Origin: a virus | IMG/VR virus record: IMGVR_UViG_3300010391_000058 | Location: 1 to 64,000 of that record | Strand: one strand, 5' to 3' | Length of the DNA: 64,000 nt | Shown here: positions 24,330 through 31,675 of the stretch, one piece after another | How positions within the stretch are numbered: position 1 is the first letter of the stretch | How the letters are laid out: each line of letters starts with the position of its first letter | Made by a program: the position numbers and the translations under genes | The notes under the pieces: model-generated | Told to the model about the DNA's origin: nothing | The model's database searches: none | The model's input: only the letters and a program-made list of their open reading frames with translations

Positions 24330-24815
24330 ATGAGAAAGTATAAGAAGGGGTTTATAGTTTATTTCCCGGTTACACTGGTTGCAATCCAGGTAATGATTAA
24401 CCTTTTGTCTTTTATAGACAAGGGGCTTTACCTATCAACGGGATTCTATTTGAACATGCTATTTGGCACCAATGTATATTTCGCTTTGTTTCTGATCATT
24501 CTTACATTCAGTATCAAAGCCTGTTCAGTTAGTAAGTGGGCCGCAATAGCCGAATGTGCTTTTGCAGTAAACTATATGGTCATTCAGCAGGATAACCTTT
24601 ATAATATTCTATTCCAGGTTATTGTAGGTGTCTTGGCGATCTTTGCAACCTTCTATCATTTCATAAGGAAATTTCCGCTTTGCAGGCTGAGCTTGCTGGC
24701 TAAGTTTTATAAGAAATTAATAAAAAGCGGATGTAATTGGAATAAAGCATTTGAGGCATGGCAGAAAGATTTAGATAATAAACTTGAAAAACAATACCAT
24801 GAATTTAAGCATTGA
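24330..24815 (+). CDS. Polytopic membrane protein, holin candidate
   Basis: A 161-residue protein with about four membrane segments: residues 8-28, 45-62 (VYFALFLIILTFSI), 68-85 and 90-110 (ILFQVIVGVLAIFATFYHF). A basic, helical cytoplasmic tail follows. Overlaps the next gene by 17 bases. Together with 23451 and 24799 it is one of three candidate holins; which one is the pore-former cannot be told. Confidence 0.5.
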   Translation: MRKYKKGFIVYFPVTLVAIQVMINLLSFIDKGLYLSTGFYLNMLFGTNVYFALFLIILTFSIKACSVSKWAAIAECAFAVNYMVIQQDNLYNILFQVIVGVLAIFATFYHFIRKFPLCRLSLLAKFYKKLIKSGCNWNKAFEAWQKDLDNKLEKQYHEFKH

Positions 24816-25008
24816 AACAGTAGTAACCCTACTAACCGGCATCGGCGTTATTGCCGGCATATTTTCATGGTGGCTATCTAAATTTCTTTCTGACAAAAAA
24901 GAAAGCACTGAGTTGCGTATTGAGGTAAAGTATCTGGAGGAAGATGTTCGTAAATTAGAGAGGGATGTTGAGGACTTGAAAAATAAAAATAGAAATTCTC
25001 ACAGATAA
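24799..25008 (+). CDS. Single-span membrane protein with coiled coil
   Basis: A 69-residue protein from the ATG at 24799 (MNLSIETVVTLLTGIGVIAG). One membrane segment is followed by a highly charged coiled coil (LRIEVKYLEEDVRKLERDV). The shape resembles small holin-associated proteins of the haemolysin XhlA type. Its start lies inside the end of the previous gene. Confidence 0.5.
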   Translation: MNLSIETVVTLLTGIGVIAGIFSWWLSKFLSDKKESTELRIEVKYLEEDVRKLERDVEDLKNKNRNSHR

Positions 25009-25019
25009 AATAAACTATT

Positions 25020-25475
25020 ATGGCACTTGACCTTGGCAAACTAAATGAGATCCTGAAAACTGTATCTACAAATAAGTGGCTGCTTATATGCCTCACGGCA
25101 ATCACGCTAACCTACTTTGCTACAAAGTTGTTTGGCCCAGGCAAAAGCGATCCGGAGGCAGTAAAGGTGCTGCAAAAGCAGAATGATCAGTGCTCCACAG
25201 AAAAGCAACAGTTTGTGGATTACATTCTGAAGATGAATAATAGCCTCAAAGAGATGGCCGGCCAGCCGACTTCTTTTAATAACATAAATTCGGTTGAAGT
25301 CACTTTATTGGATGATGATTTCATGTTTGCTGTTTACGATACTACCAAGAAGCCAATGACCAGGAACCAGCAGCAACAACAGCTTTTAAAATGGATATCC
25401 AGCAACGATTCAGTGCTCAGAAGAGCGCATGTTGATTCGCTGAGGCGGGCCGATTCCATAAAAAAGAGGGGGTGA
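25020..25475 (+). CDS. Inner-membrane spanin-like protein
   Basis: A 151-residue protein with one N-terminal membrane segment (KWLLICLTAITLTYFATKL) and a mostly helical, Gln-rich periplasmic part (RNQQQQQLLKWISS). It has the general shape of an i-spanin, which links inner and outer membranes in the last step of lysis. No partner lipoprotein is evident nearby, so the label is tentative. Confidence 0.45.
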   Translation: MALDLGKLNEILKTVSTNKWLLICLTAITLTYFATKLFGPGKSDPEAVKVLQKQNDQCSTEKQQFVDYILKMNNSLKEMAGQPTSFNNINSVEVTLLDDDFMFAVYDTTKKPMTRNQQQQQLLKWISSNDSVLRRAHVDSLRRADSIKKRG

Positions 25476-25481
25476 AATAGA

Positions 25482-25510
25482 TTTGGTGTGAACGAATTTT
25501 CCTATATTTA
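25482..25510 (+). promoter_or_regulatory. Candidate promoter before the last lysis genes
   Basis: TTTG (25482-25485) and TATATTTA (25503-25510) are separated by 17 bases, slightly short for a Bacteroidetes promoter. This is the largest gap in the lysis cassette (73 bp) and precedes the gene at 25549. Confidence 0.4.
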
Positions 25511-25548
25511 ACTATTCTTACTTTATTTATAATCTATAAAACTTCCTT

Positions 25549-25917
25549 ATGACTGACATTGCAACTCCCATTCCAACATCCCCTGTAATTGGTATTGATC
25601 ATTTAAAATCGGGGTTGAAAACGGTATCTGACTTCAGAAACCAGGTAGCACAAACCAAAAGATTCAACATTCTTGCATTGCTTGGCTTTGTAGATGATCT
25701 GGCTGCCATTGGCGAAACGATCACAGCCTGGAAGGATATCATTGCTGAGGCAAAGGATCTTGACAGCAATGAAAGCAAAGAGCTTGCTACCTATGCATTG
25801 GAGGTGTTGAAAATACCAGCGACTAAAGTGGCAAAATTCGTTTCCGATGCGTTGCAGTGGTTGATAACAACTATTGACCTGGTAGAACAAGCCAGGCATT
25901 TGAAAGATCCTGCATAA
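25549..25917 (+). CDS. Helical hypothetical protein of the lysis cassette
   Basis: A 122-residue, mostly helical protein without signal peptide or clear membrane span. A moderately hydrophobic patch (FNILALLGFVDDLAAIG) and an acidic helix (KDLDSNESKELATYALEVL) are visible. Its stop overlaps the next start by one base (TAATG). Unknown role. Confidence 0.5.
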   Translation: MTDIATPIPTSPVIGIDHLKSGLKTVSDFRNQVAQTKRFNILALLGFVDDLAAIGETITAWKDIIAEAKDLDSNESKELATYALEVLKIPATKVAKFVSDALQWLITTIDLVEQARHLKDPA

Positions 25918-26561
25918 TGAAAAATGTAAACTGGTGGAAGATTGGCATTGTTGCTGCCATAGCGGTTGCCCTATTTTGGGGAGGCTGTAAGTATGACCAG
26001 TGGAAAACAAAAAAATCAGTTGGCACAGTAAAGACGGTCACACATGATTCGCTTGTTTACCGGGATACGGGCCGGATAGTTCCTTTCAGGGTGGATCATT
26101 ATGCAAAGGGAAAAGATGGCAAGCCATATCCGGTGCATGATACAGTTCCGGGTGTTCCAGAAATAATTATTGAGCCCACCGATACGGCAGCGATCCTTGC
26201 CAGGTATAATGAAACAGCATACTATCATCACCAGGTAGATACGGGCCGCTGGAAGATAACGGTGGATGAATCGGTAACACAAAACAGAATTAAAGATTGG
26301 TCACTGAAGGCTGTAAGCAGCGATACCACTACAAAAACCACAACGATAATACAGCCCCCAAAAAACTTTGTAGCCTATTTCACATTTTCCACAATGGGAA
26401 ATTTCAATAACCCTTTATATGCACAGTCATTGGGGTTGGCTTTAAAATTACCGAATGATAAAGTATATCAGGTGGCAATAGTCAGGGCAGGCAATCACCG
26501 GCCAATGGTACAGGCAACATACTTGGCACCACTTCGAAACCCATTTAGAAAAAGGAAATAA
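25917..26561 (+). CDS. Membrane-anchored periplasmic protein, spanin candidate
   Basis: A 214-residue protein with one N-terminal membrane segment (KIGIVAAIAVALFWGG, followed by a cysteine) and a long periplasmic part rich in beta and charged residues. A proline-rich stretch (PPKNFVAYFTF) precedes a basic C-terminus (NPFRKRK). It resembles membrane-anchored proteins encoded before endolysins in Bacteroidetes phages. Candidate lysis or envelope-disrupting factor. Confidence 0.5.
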   Translation: MKNVNWWKIGIVAAIAVALFWGGCKYDQWKTKKSVGTVKTVTHDSLVYRDTGRIVPFRVDHYAKGKDGKPYPVHDTVPGVPEIIIEPTDTAAILARYNETAYYHHQVDTGRWKITVDESVTQNRIKDWSLKAVSSDTTTKTTTIIQPPKNFVAYFTFSTMGNFNNPLYAQSLGLALKLPNDKVYQVAIVRAGNHRPMVQATYLAPLRNPFRKRK

Positions 26562-26563
26562 CC

Positions 26564-26761
26564 ATGGCAGAGATTCAGATTGAAACCATTATGGATATCA
26601 ATAAGTTTAAAAAGGATTGCAGGCGAATGGTCAAAGTGCTGAAGATCATGAGATGGTTGATAATCTTTAATCATCGGCCATTGTCATGGCTTATTAAACC
26701 GGTTCTAACAATCTGGATGAGATTAACCATAAACAGAGCAATGCATGTCAGAACAATTTGA
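26564..26761 (+). CDS. Small basic membrane-interacting protein
   Basis: A 65-residue, strongly basic protein with hydrophobic patches (MRWLIIFNHRPLSWLIKPVLTIW). It starts two bases after the previous gene and overlaps the endolysin gene by 17 bases. It may insert into the membrane like a small holin or pinholin; this is speculative. Confidence 0.45.
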   Translation: MAEIQIETIMDINKFKKDCRRMVKVLKIMRWLIIFNHRPLSWLIKPVLTIWMRLTINRAMHVRTI

Positions 26762-27434
26762 TGGCGTAATAGGATCGCTTGCCTTCGATCCGATAGAGAT
26801 ACCGGCGCTGCCGGAGAAATTGCCAGTGCTTAATGTAACCCTGGAGCAGTTCGGGCCTATGACAGAAATAGTGATTGATAATTTCGAAGGCGGCTATTAC
26901 AATCCGAACATGCTGAAAAACTTCAAGGCAGCTGATCAGGCATTATTGAAATCATCCGGAGAAACGATGTTTGGCTTGGACAAGAAGGCCGGAGCCAGTT
27001 TGCAGCAATACCCGGAATGGAATCAGTTCTGGAAGATCGTGGATGAGGACAGGGCTAAAAACATTTGGAAGTATAATTACAAGGGCGGGGGAGTAGCTGC
27101 TGAGCTGAAAAGGCTGGCTGCGGCACTGATGTATCGGTGGTTTAGTTACTTAGCCGGCAAGTATATTTTGATATCATCAATGGACGAGATAACCAATGAC
27201 CAGCGGCTTATTATTCATTTTAGTTACGCATGCTGGAATGGAGAATCTTGGTTCAAAAAATATTCTGATGCATTAAATAAAGCCATTTCAAAATTCAGTG
27301 GTAACAAAGATGCAATCTTTGAGGAAGCGATTAAAGCCAGAACACAGGCAACAAATAAATTTGGTCTTCCCAATAGAGCCATAAGACAACAAGGAGAGCA
27401 CATGTTAGCCTTATTCGCCAACCTACATTTATAG
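26745..27434 (+). CDS. Endolysin, GH108-like muramidase
   Basis: A 229-residue protein without signal peptide. It has a catalytic-type motif near residue 50, IVIDNFEGGYYNPNM, with the glutamate followed by GGY as in the GH108 family. SSGETMFGLDKKAG (the substrate-loop region) and a C-terminal WNGESWFKKYSDALNKAI, typical of the same family, follow. It should cut the glycan backbone of peptidoglycan at lysis. It ends the membrane-protein cassette, as expected. Length is normal for the family. Confidence 0.75.
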   Translation: MSEQFDGVIGSLAFDPIEIPALPEKLPVLNVTLEQFGPMTEIVIDNFEGGYYNPNMLKNFKAADQALLKSSGETMFGLDKKAGASLQQYPEWNQFWKIVDEDRAKNIWKYNYKGGGVAAELKRLAAALMYRWFSYLAGKYILISSMDEITNDQRLIIHFSYACWNGESWFKKYSDALNKAISKFSGNKDAIFEEAIKARTQATNKFGLPNRAIRQQGEHMLALFANLHL

Positions 27435-27494
27435 AAAAACCTCACATTTCTGCAAGGCTTTTCATATCTTTATTGTGACTAAACTTTAAAGATA

Positions 27495-27980
27495 TTGGCA
27501 AAGATAATAGTTCATTCAAAAAAATATGGTGAAAAAATTATCCTTATAGATAAGGCTGATTTTGAACAGCTTAAACAATATAGTTGGTATGTTGATAAGG
27601 TTAAGAATAAATTCTACGCAACCAGAAGTGGATATCCAGGATCGCCAATAAGGATGCATAGGGTTATAATGGGTGTCTCAGACCCTAAAATACAAGTTGA
27701 TCACCGAGATAAAAATGGGCTAAATAATAAAAGAAGCAATCTTAGATTATGCACAAACAGACAAAATAGTTGTAATAAAATTGCTATTAAAAATAGAACT
27801 TCTAAATATCTTGGAGTTTGGTTCAATAAAAGAAAAGGCAGCTGGAAGTGCGAAATAATGAAAGATGGGAAAAAGGTTTATTCTCGATCATTTAAAACAG
27901 AAGATGAGGCAGCATTAGCATATAACCGAAATGCCCCTAAGTTTCACGGGGAATTTGTAAGCCTAAATATCATTCCATAG
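27495..27980 (+). CDS. HNH endonuclease with AP2 DNA-binding domain
   Basis: A 161-residue protein starting at TTG 27495 (no in-frame ATG upstream before a stop at 27480). The HNH motif is MHRVIMG...QVDHRDKNGLNNKRSNL with catalytic H residues. The C-terminal about 60 residues form an AP2 domain (SKYLGVWFNKRKGSWKCEI, then EDEAALAYN). This layout is typical of free-standing homing endonucleases. It lies between the endolysin and the next small genes and has probably inserted there by homing. A TATCTTTA box lies upstream at 27465. Confidence 0.85.
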   Translation: MAKIIVHSKKYGEKIILIDKADFEQLKQYSWYVDKVKNKFYATRSGYPGSPIRMHRVIMGVSDPKIQVDHRDKNGLNNKRSNLRLCTNRQNSCNKIAIKNRTSKYLGVWFNKRKGSWKCEIMKDGKKVYSRSFKTEDEAALAYNRNAPKFHGEFVSLNIIP

Positions 27981-28009
27981 CTCCAGGCAGCTACCTGCAC
28001 AAAAATATT

Positions 28010-28040
28010 TTTGGGTTAAATCAGAAACTCTTTACCTTTA
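28010..28040 (+). promoter_or_regulatory. Candidate promoter (leaderless) for the 28046 gene
   Basis: TTTG (28010-28013), 19-base spacer, TACCTTTA (28033-28040). The ATG follows five bases after the -7 box, so transcription would start at or very near the start codon. Confidence 0.5.
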
Positions 28041-28045
28041 ACCTT

Positions 28046-28180
28046 ATGGTATTGTTTATTATTTTCCTTGTACTTGCAGCTTTCACAGGTGGAATATATC
28101 TCGGTAAATATCTTGAAAGAAAAAAGAAGCCGCCTGTAAAAGATGAGCAAGCAGTGAAAATAAATATAGTAGCAGATTAA
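28046..28180 (+). CDS. Short single-span membrane protein
   Basis: A 44-residue ORF: one membrane segment at the N-terminus (LFIIFLVLAAFTGGIYLG), a basic linker (KYLERKKKPPVKD) and the ending KINIVAD. The same ending closes the next gene (28219-28584), and the DNA there is similar as well, so part of one gene was probably copied from the other. Function unknown. Confidence 0.55.
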   Translation: MVLFIIFLVLAAFTGGIYLGKYLERKKKPPVKDEQAVKINIVAD

Positions 28181-28218
28181 ATTTGTCTCGTATTTTCTAA
28201 TCAATAAATGTAAATCAA

Positions 28219-28584
28219 ATGAAACTTTTAAAAACCGATTTCACTTCCGGAGACAACGGCTTGCAAAAAAATTATCACATTGAGCCTGTAACTTCCGAAA
28301 ACGTTTTGGACACAGTACAGGACGGTTCACAAAACTTTATTACTGTTGATCCCGTTGCCGATGATGCAGATCCAACCGCCAATGTAGTTGTTGAGACAGT
28401 GGCAAAGGTTGTTCCTAACGGAGATGATAAAAACAAATTCGGCCTTGTATGGGTAGGCGAAGGAAATGTAAGGGTGAAGGCGAAGGCCGATGCTGATATG
28501 GGATCTGAAGTAAAGATCATTACCGGCCAGGCTGATTTTGAGCTGGTGGATGAAGCCACGAAGATCAATATCGTAGCCGACTAA
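28219..28584 (+). CDS. Soluble beta-rich hypothetical protein
   Basis: A 121-residue, acidic, beta-rich protein (NFITVDPVADDADPTANVVVE) without signal peptide. The sequence has the look of a small capsid- or DNA-binding beta domain but no family signature was recognised. A perfect -7 box TAAATTTG at 28178-28185 and a strong terminator at 28616 suggest a single-gene transcript that may be highly expressed. Confidence 0.55.
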   Translation: MKLLKTDFTSGDNGLQKNYHIEPVTSENVLDTVQDGSQNFITVDPVADDADPTANVVVETVAKVVPNGDDKNKFGLVWVGEGNVRVKAKADADMGSEVKIITGQADFELVDEATKINIVAD

Positions 28585-28615
28585 GAATTTTCATAAAAGT
28601 TGGTTTTGGTGAAAG

Positions 28616-28649
28616 AAGCCTTGGGCGAAAGCTCAGGGCTTTTTGTTTT
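28616..28649 (+). terminator. Rho-independent terminator
   Basis: An 11-bp stem (28616-28626 with 28631-28641, two G-U pairs) closed by a GAAA tetraloop, followed by TTTTGTTTT. Confidence 0.88.
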
Positions 28650-28689
28650 GTCACGCTTCAGGATTTATATATAGGAGGCAAGCCGGACT

Positions 28690-28715
28690 ATGCAGCAAGT
28701 CAGTATATACTGCAT
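28690..28715. repeat. Nested palindrome, possible operator
   Basis: A perfect 12-bp palindrome CAGTATATACTG (28701-28712) overlaps an inverted pair ATGCAG/CTGCAT (28690-28695, 28710-28715). It lies in the gap between the terminator at 28616 and the gene at 28787. Confidence 0.35.
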
Positions 28716-28786
28716 GTGGATAAATAAACTTATAGGTTGACGGCAAAAATGTAACGCTTAGGAGCATTATATAGTTAAAGGACTGT

Positions 28787-29086
28787 ATGAAAGAGACAAA
28801 ACACAAACTTACCAGGGATGGCCGGTTATACTACTGGTGCCAGGTAATGAAGGATCAGGGCCGGGAATTATTTTTCAGAAGGGGCAAGGTTAACATGATC
28901 CTGCTCATTGAGGAAGGCGATATTATTTCCGTTGGGATATCCGTTGTAAGCATGCAGGATGCTATTCACCGGTGCCGGGAACGGTTTGGAATTCGCAACC
29001 TGGAGATCATGATAAGGCAGGAAATTAATATGGATGAAGTACGGAGAATTCTTAACCTGCCTGATAATGAAGATGATATTAGTTGA
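28787..29086 (+). CDS. Hypothetical protein
   Basis: A 99-residue, basic then acidic soluble protein (MKETKHKLTRDGRLYYWCQV). The middle is beta strand (MILLIEEGDIISVGISVVS), and the C-terminus is helical and acidic. No domain recognised. It is preceded by a gap of about 135 bp that holds a palindrome but no convincing promoter. Confidence 0.55.
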   Translation: MKETKHKLTRDGRLYYWCQVMKDQGRELFFRRGKVNMILLIEEGDIISVGISVVSMQDAIHRCRERFGIRNLEIMIRQEINMDEVRRILNLPDNEDDIS

Positions 29087-29193
29087 ATAGGAATTATGCA
29101 AAAGAGGCATAGGAATTGTGTAATAACTCAATAGTCTTTTTCAATTACATTTGTTTTGTTATTGAATTATTTATAAATAAAACTTTATCTAAA

Positions 29194-29400
29194 ATGACCG
29201 ACATTAAAAAACCCGTCCTTTCAAAAGAGGATGCAGAGAAAGCAGAAGCTACAAAGCAAAAAGAAACCGGCAGGATCAAGGGTTTGATTGATGCTAAGAA
29301 AAAAGAACTCAACCTGGCAGTGAACGCAAGTAACACCGATGATGTTGCACGGATCAAAGAGGAAATCGGAAAGCTTGAAGAAGAGATTTTAAACCTGTAA
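29194..29400 (+). CDS. Small coiled-coil protein
   Basis: A 68-residue protein from the ATG at 29194 (MTDIKKPVLSKEDAEKAEA); the longer in-frame start at 29116 would add a hydrophobic stretch that looks non-coding. The product is a charged helix hairpin (RIKGLIDAKKKELNLAV, ARIKEEIGKLEEEILNL). A terminator follows 23 bases after the stop. Unknown function. Confidence 0.55.
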   Translation: MTDIKKPVLSKEDAEKAEATKQKETGRIKGLIDAKKKELNLAVNASNTDDVARIKEEIGKLEEEILNL

Positions 29401-29422
29401 CGGGCCCGGATCAAAAATTTAC

Positions 29423-29451
29423 CCCGCTGCCTTTCCGGAGCGGGTTTTTTG
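29423..29451 (+). terminator. Rho-independent terminator
   Basis: Stem CCCGCT (29423-29428) with AGCGGG (29439-29444), followed by TTTTTT, just after the gene ending at 29400. Confidence 0.85.
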
Positions 29452-29494
29452 TATATTGCATTGTTAACCCATTTTTACTAACCATTCAAACAAA

Positions 29495-29551
29495 ATGGCT
29501 ACTAAGAAAAAAGCTGCAAAGGCCCCGGTAATTCGGGGCTTTCTTTTTTAA
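29495..29551 (+). CDS. Tiny leader-like ORF running through a terminator
   Basis: An 18-residue ORF, MATKKKAAKAPVIRGFLF. Its last ten codons form a GC-rich hairpin and T-tract, so translation would pass through the terminator structure. The start MATKKK resembles the start of the next gene (MATKRKRNP). It may be a leader peptide, a degraded gene start or a chance frame. Confidence 0.3.
   Translation: MATKKKAAKAPVIRGFLF
29518..29548 (+). terminator. Rho-independent terminator inside the leader ORF
   Basis: Stem GCCCCG/CGGGGC, extended by AAA/TTT around a bulged G, followed by CTTTTTT. It lies between the ORF start at 29495 and the promoter of the gene at 29609. Confidence 0.8.
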
Positions 29552-29570
29552 ATGATTTGACTTACTTTTG
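29540..29570 (+). promoter_or_regulatory. Candidate promoter for the 29609 gene
   Basis: TTTC (29540-29543), 19-base spacer, TACTTTTG (29563-29570), an exact TAnnTTTG box. The -33 part overlaps the terminator T-tract. Confidence 0.5.
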
Positions 29571-29608
29571 TTTCAAAGCAGGAACCGGCTAAGCGGTTCA
29601 GACATATT

Positions 29609-30103
29609 ATGGCTACTAAACGCAAGCGCAACCCTGCGCCAAAGAAACAATCCATTTCAAAAAAAGTTATTGATCCACCGCATGATGATTGCGAAGTAAT
29701 TTCCAGGTTTGAAGCAACCGGCAAACCTTTTTCAGTGAAGAGAAAACAAGATGGCGTATTATTTTACATTCAAGACAGGGTGTCCAATGGTACGGCTATG
29801 TGCGGATTTATTACAGGGTTTAATTTTTTAGAGGGTAAAACATTTGTTGAACACACTTATTCCGGAGTTGGGATGAACCTTGATTCATTGGTGAAAGTGC
29901 CAACACTGCCATCGAGATTTCAGATCGGTGATAGTGTCGCTATTAAATTCAAAGAATTATCTATTCCGAGAGCTGCTGTAACCAAGGTGCATTTCAACAA
30001 TAACAAAGTGTTGTATGATCTGCAGGTATGGTTTGGTGGAGGTACGGGTGCTTCTACCAGGATTCACAATGTAGATTCAGCTATTGTAGAAAACCCGGAA
30101 TAA
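29609..30103 (+). CDS. Hypothetical protein with basic N-terminal tail
   Basis: A 164-residue protein. The N-terminus is strongly basic (MATKRKRNPAPKKQSISKK), followed by beta-rich sequence with two similar SH3/KOW-like stretches (SRFQIGDSVAIKFKELSIPRA is one). The basic tail and the small beta-barrel-like body suggest nucleic acid binding, which is inference. It is a single-gene unit between its own promoter and a terminator at 30149. Confidence 0.55.
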   Translation: MATKRKRNPAPKKQSISKKVIDPPHDDCEVISRFEATGKPFSVKRKQDGVLFYIQDRVSNGTAMCGFITGFNFLEGKTFVEHTYSGVGMNLDSLVKVPTLPSRFQIGDSVAIKFKELSIPRAAVTKVHFNNNKVLYDLQVWFGGGTGASTRIHNVDSAIVENPE

Positions 30104-30148
30104 TAAAGATGGTTTTAGGTGTGGGTTCAAGTACCCCGCCACGGTACG

Positions 30149-30174
30149 GCCCTTGTTTCAACAGGGGCTTTTTT
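30149..30174 (+). terminator. Rho-independent terminator
   Basis: Stem GCCCTTG (30149-30155) with CAGGGGC (30162-30168), then TTTTTT. A second inverted pair GTACC/GGTAC lies just upstream at 30131-30147. Confidence 0.85.
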
Positions 30175-30201
30175 CATGGTAACGGTTTTAGTATTATAAG
30201 T

Positions 30202-30387
30202 ATGACACAGAAAGAATGGGAAAACTTATTAGTACCCGGAGCCACATTTGAAGCCAGGGAATTGACCAAAGAAGAGGTGAGTGAAATGATTAAAGTCATA
30301 GAGGAATATGAGCAGGAACAGGAAAGAAGAAGGATATACTTGAATGAACACTGGTGGGAAATAATGAATAGGAGGATAACTATATAA
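30202..30387 (+). CDS. Small charged hypothetical protein
   Basis: A 61-residue protein from the ATG at 30202 (MTQKEWENLLVPGATFEAR); the upstream part of this frame crosses a terminator. It is largely helical and acidic-basic (EEVSEMIKVIEEYEQEQERR). No domain recognised. Confidence 0.5.
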   Translation: MTQKEWENLLVPGATFEARELTKEEVSEMIKVIEEYEQEQERRRIYLNEHWWEIMNRRITI

Positions 30388-30403
30388 AAAATCAGGAATA
30401 ATA

Positions 30404-30436
30404 TTTGGATAATTCCGGAAATTTATTTTACCTTTT
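30404..30436 (+). promoter_or_regulatory. Candidate promoter for the 30469 gene
   Basis: TTTG (30404-30407), 21-base spacer, TACCTTTT (30429-30436). The leader to the ATG at 30469 would be about 25 bases. Confidence 0.55.
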
Positions 30437-30468
30437 CACTACCTAATTACCACTTTTAAGTGACACTT

Positions 30469-30813
30469 ATGAAATGGACTAAAATTTTACCTCTGATGCT
30501 ATGCTTTACGCTGGTGTTATGTACGGTAGGAAGATCGGCCCCTGCTGAAAGGGGCAATGATCCCTCTCCGCAAATCAAAAAGTATGTAGCTGAAAAAAGC
30601 TGTTCTGAGATCACTACAATTCAGGTTGCTGCTATCCAGGCGGGAGACTTCCAGGATATACAGATCACAACCGATGCCGGGGAGAAGCCGGTGGATTGTT
30701 TGAAGATCGAAGTGGCAAGCAAAGAAACATACCCGGTGTACCCGGTTGATCTTCGAAGGCGGCTACCTGATATGAGTTACAAAATAAACAAGCCCCCGGA
30801 TCAGTTGGAATAA
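30469..30813 (+). CDS. Secreted hypothetical protein
   Basis: A 114-residue protein from ATG 30469 (a GTG at 30460 is also in frame). It has a signal peptide (KILPLMLCFTLVLCTVGRSA) and a small mature domain with two cysteines (SCSEITT, VDCLKI) that could form a disulphide. It has its own promoter and terminator. A secreted phage-encoded protein outside the lysis cassette may act in the host envelope during lysogeny or infection, for example in superinfection control; this is speculation. Confidence 0.55.
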   Translation: MKWTKILPLMLCFTLVLCTVGRSAPAERGNDPSPQIKKYVAEKSCSEITTIQVAAIQAGDFQDIQITTDAGEKPVDCLKIEVASKETYPVYPVDLRRRLPDMSYKINKPPDQLE

Positions 30814-30844
30814 ATTTCTTACTAACTCAATTCGTATAAAAAAG

Positions 30845-30874
30845 CCTTTGTGGATATTTCACAGAGGTTTTTTG
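30845..30874 (+). terminator. Rho-independent terminator
   Basis: Stem CCTTTGTG (30845-30852) with CACAGAGG (30860-30867), then TTTTTT. Ends the single-gene unit at 30469-30813. Confidence 0.85.
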
Positions 30875-30941
30875 TTTGGATACTCCCTACATTTACCTCA
30901 GAATTTAATGGAATGTTAAGTGTTTCCGCTTAACTGTAAGT

Positions 30942-30978
30942 AAAAAGACAAGCCCGCTGTTTCTACAGGGGGCTTGTC
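30942..30978 (-). terminator. Terminator of the minus-strand gene at 31010
   Basis: A 13-bp stem with one mismatch (30947-30959 with 30966-30978). Read on the minus strand it ends in TTTTT (30946-30942), so it serves the minus-strand gene, not the plus-strand one. Confidence 0.85.
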
Positions 30979-31009
30979 GCTTGAATAAGGTCCGTTTTCC
31001 CGTGGAACC

Positions 31010-31255
31010 CTATGTATCTTCCTTTTTATCAATTGTTTGCGGATTTTCATCTTCCTGCATTAACTCTTTGAGACGGGCAATGTATTTATCAAGCTCTTCC
31101 CTTGTTGGGATATATTGGCGCTTTGCTCTGATTGGCATGCCATCCAGCCCGCATGTATGAGGGATGTATTTGCGTGTCTTAACTCCGGCCCTGGCAAAAG
31201 AACATGACTGACAGTAGTTTTTTCTCATGTTTATATTTCCAGATTTTTTATACAT
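31010..31255 (-). CDS. Minus-strand zinc-binding small protein
   Basis: An 81-residue protein (or 72 from an internal ATG at 31228). It has cysteines in NYCQSCSFARAG and HTCGLDG that could bind zinc, and a helical C-terminus (REELDKYIARLKELMQED). It is the only minus-strand gene outside the transposon, with its own strong terminator, which suggests a regulator or lysogeny-related gene at the boundary between late and early regions. Unknown function. Confidence 0.6.
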   Translation of the reverse strand: MYKKSGNINMRKNYCQSCSFARAGVKTRKYIPHTCGLDGMPIRAKRQYIPTREELDKYIARLKELMQEDENPQTIDKKEDT

Positions 31256-31337
31256 ATAATTTTGATGTGTTGATCTAATATGTATAATGCATTGAGGTTA
31301 CAAAAAGTGGAAATTCCCCGCAACCGTTAAACGGGGG

Positions 31338-31523
31338 TTGTATAGAAAAGAATGTAAAAAGGGAGATTTCCACCAAAAATATGCCCACATTATGATAACA
31401 ATATGGGCTGAAGGAAACAGGGCTATTTTTGAATATCTTGGCATTGAGAAGGGTAACGGATCAACCAGCCGGGAGGCCCTTAAATTGGTTCCTATTGGTT
31501 TTAAGGCTGTTTTTCAGGCCTAA
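31338..31523 (+). CDS. Weakly supported short ORF
   Basis: Encodes 61 residues from a TTG start, or 43 from the ATG at 31392 (MITIWAEGNRAIFEYLGIEK). No domain, and the start is uncertain. It lies in a stretch (31256-31725) that otherwise holds a hairpin (CCCCG...CGGGG, 31317-31336 region) and promoter-like sequences. It may not be a gene. Confidence 0.3.
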   Translation: MYRKECKKGDFHQKYAHIMITIWAEGNRAIFEYLGIEKGNGSTSREALKLVPIGFKAVFQA

Positions 31524-31631
31524 AGGTAAAGGACGGATCAAAGGGGGCCCGGTCCAGGTTGTGTTTGGAAATAGCCCGGAATTGACTAAAAACCACCGTT
31601 TTACAAACTATTTTCAAAAAACCCTAAAAAA

Positions 31632-31647
31632 ATACCACAAAATAACA
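31632..31647. repeat. 16-bp repeat, copy 1
   Basis: ATACCACAAAATAACA, repeated exactly at 37981-37996. Both copies lie upstream of a gene that carries the AAACTTCGCA motif near its start. Confidence 0.6.
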
Positions 31648-31663
31648 CTTTTAACCGTTTACC

Positions 31664-31675
31664 TTGCTATATTTG
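31664..31675 (+). promoter_or_regulatory. Candidate -7 region before the early gene cluster
   Basis: TTGCTATATTTG contains the exact box TATATTTG (31668-31675). The same 12 bases occur at 63843-63854. No good -33 element at the normal spacing is visible. Starts the long plus-strand early run beginning at 31726. Confidence 0.5.
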
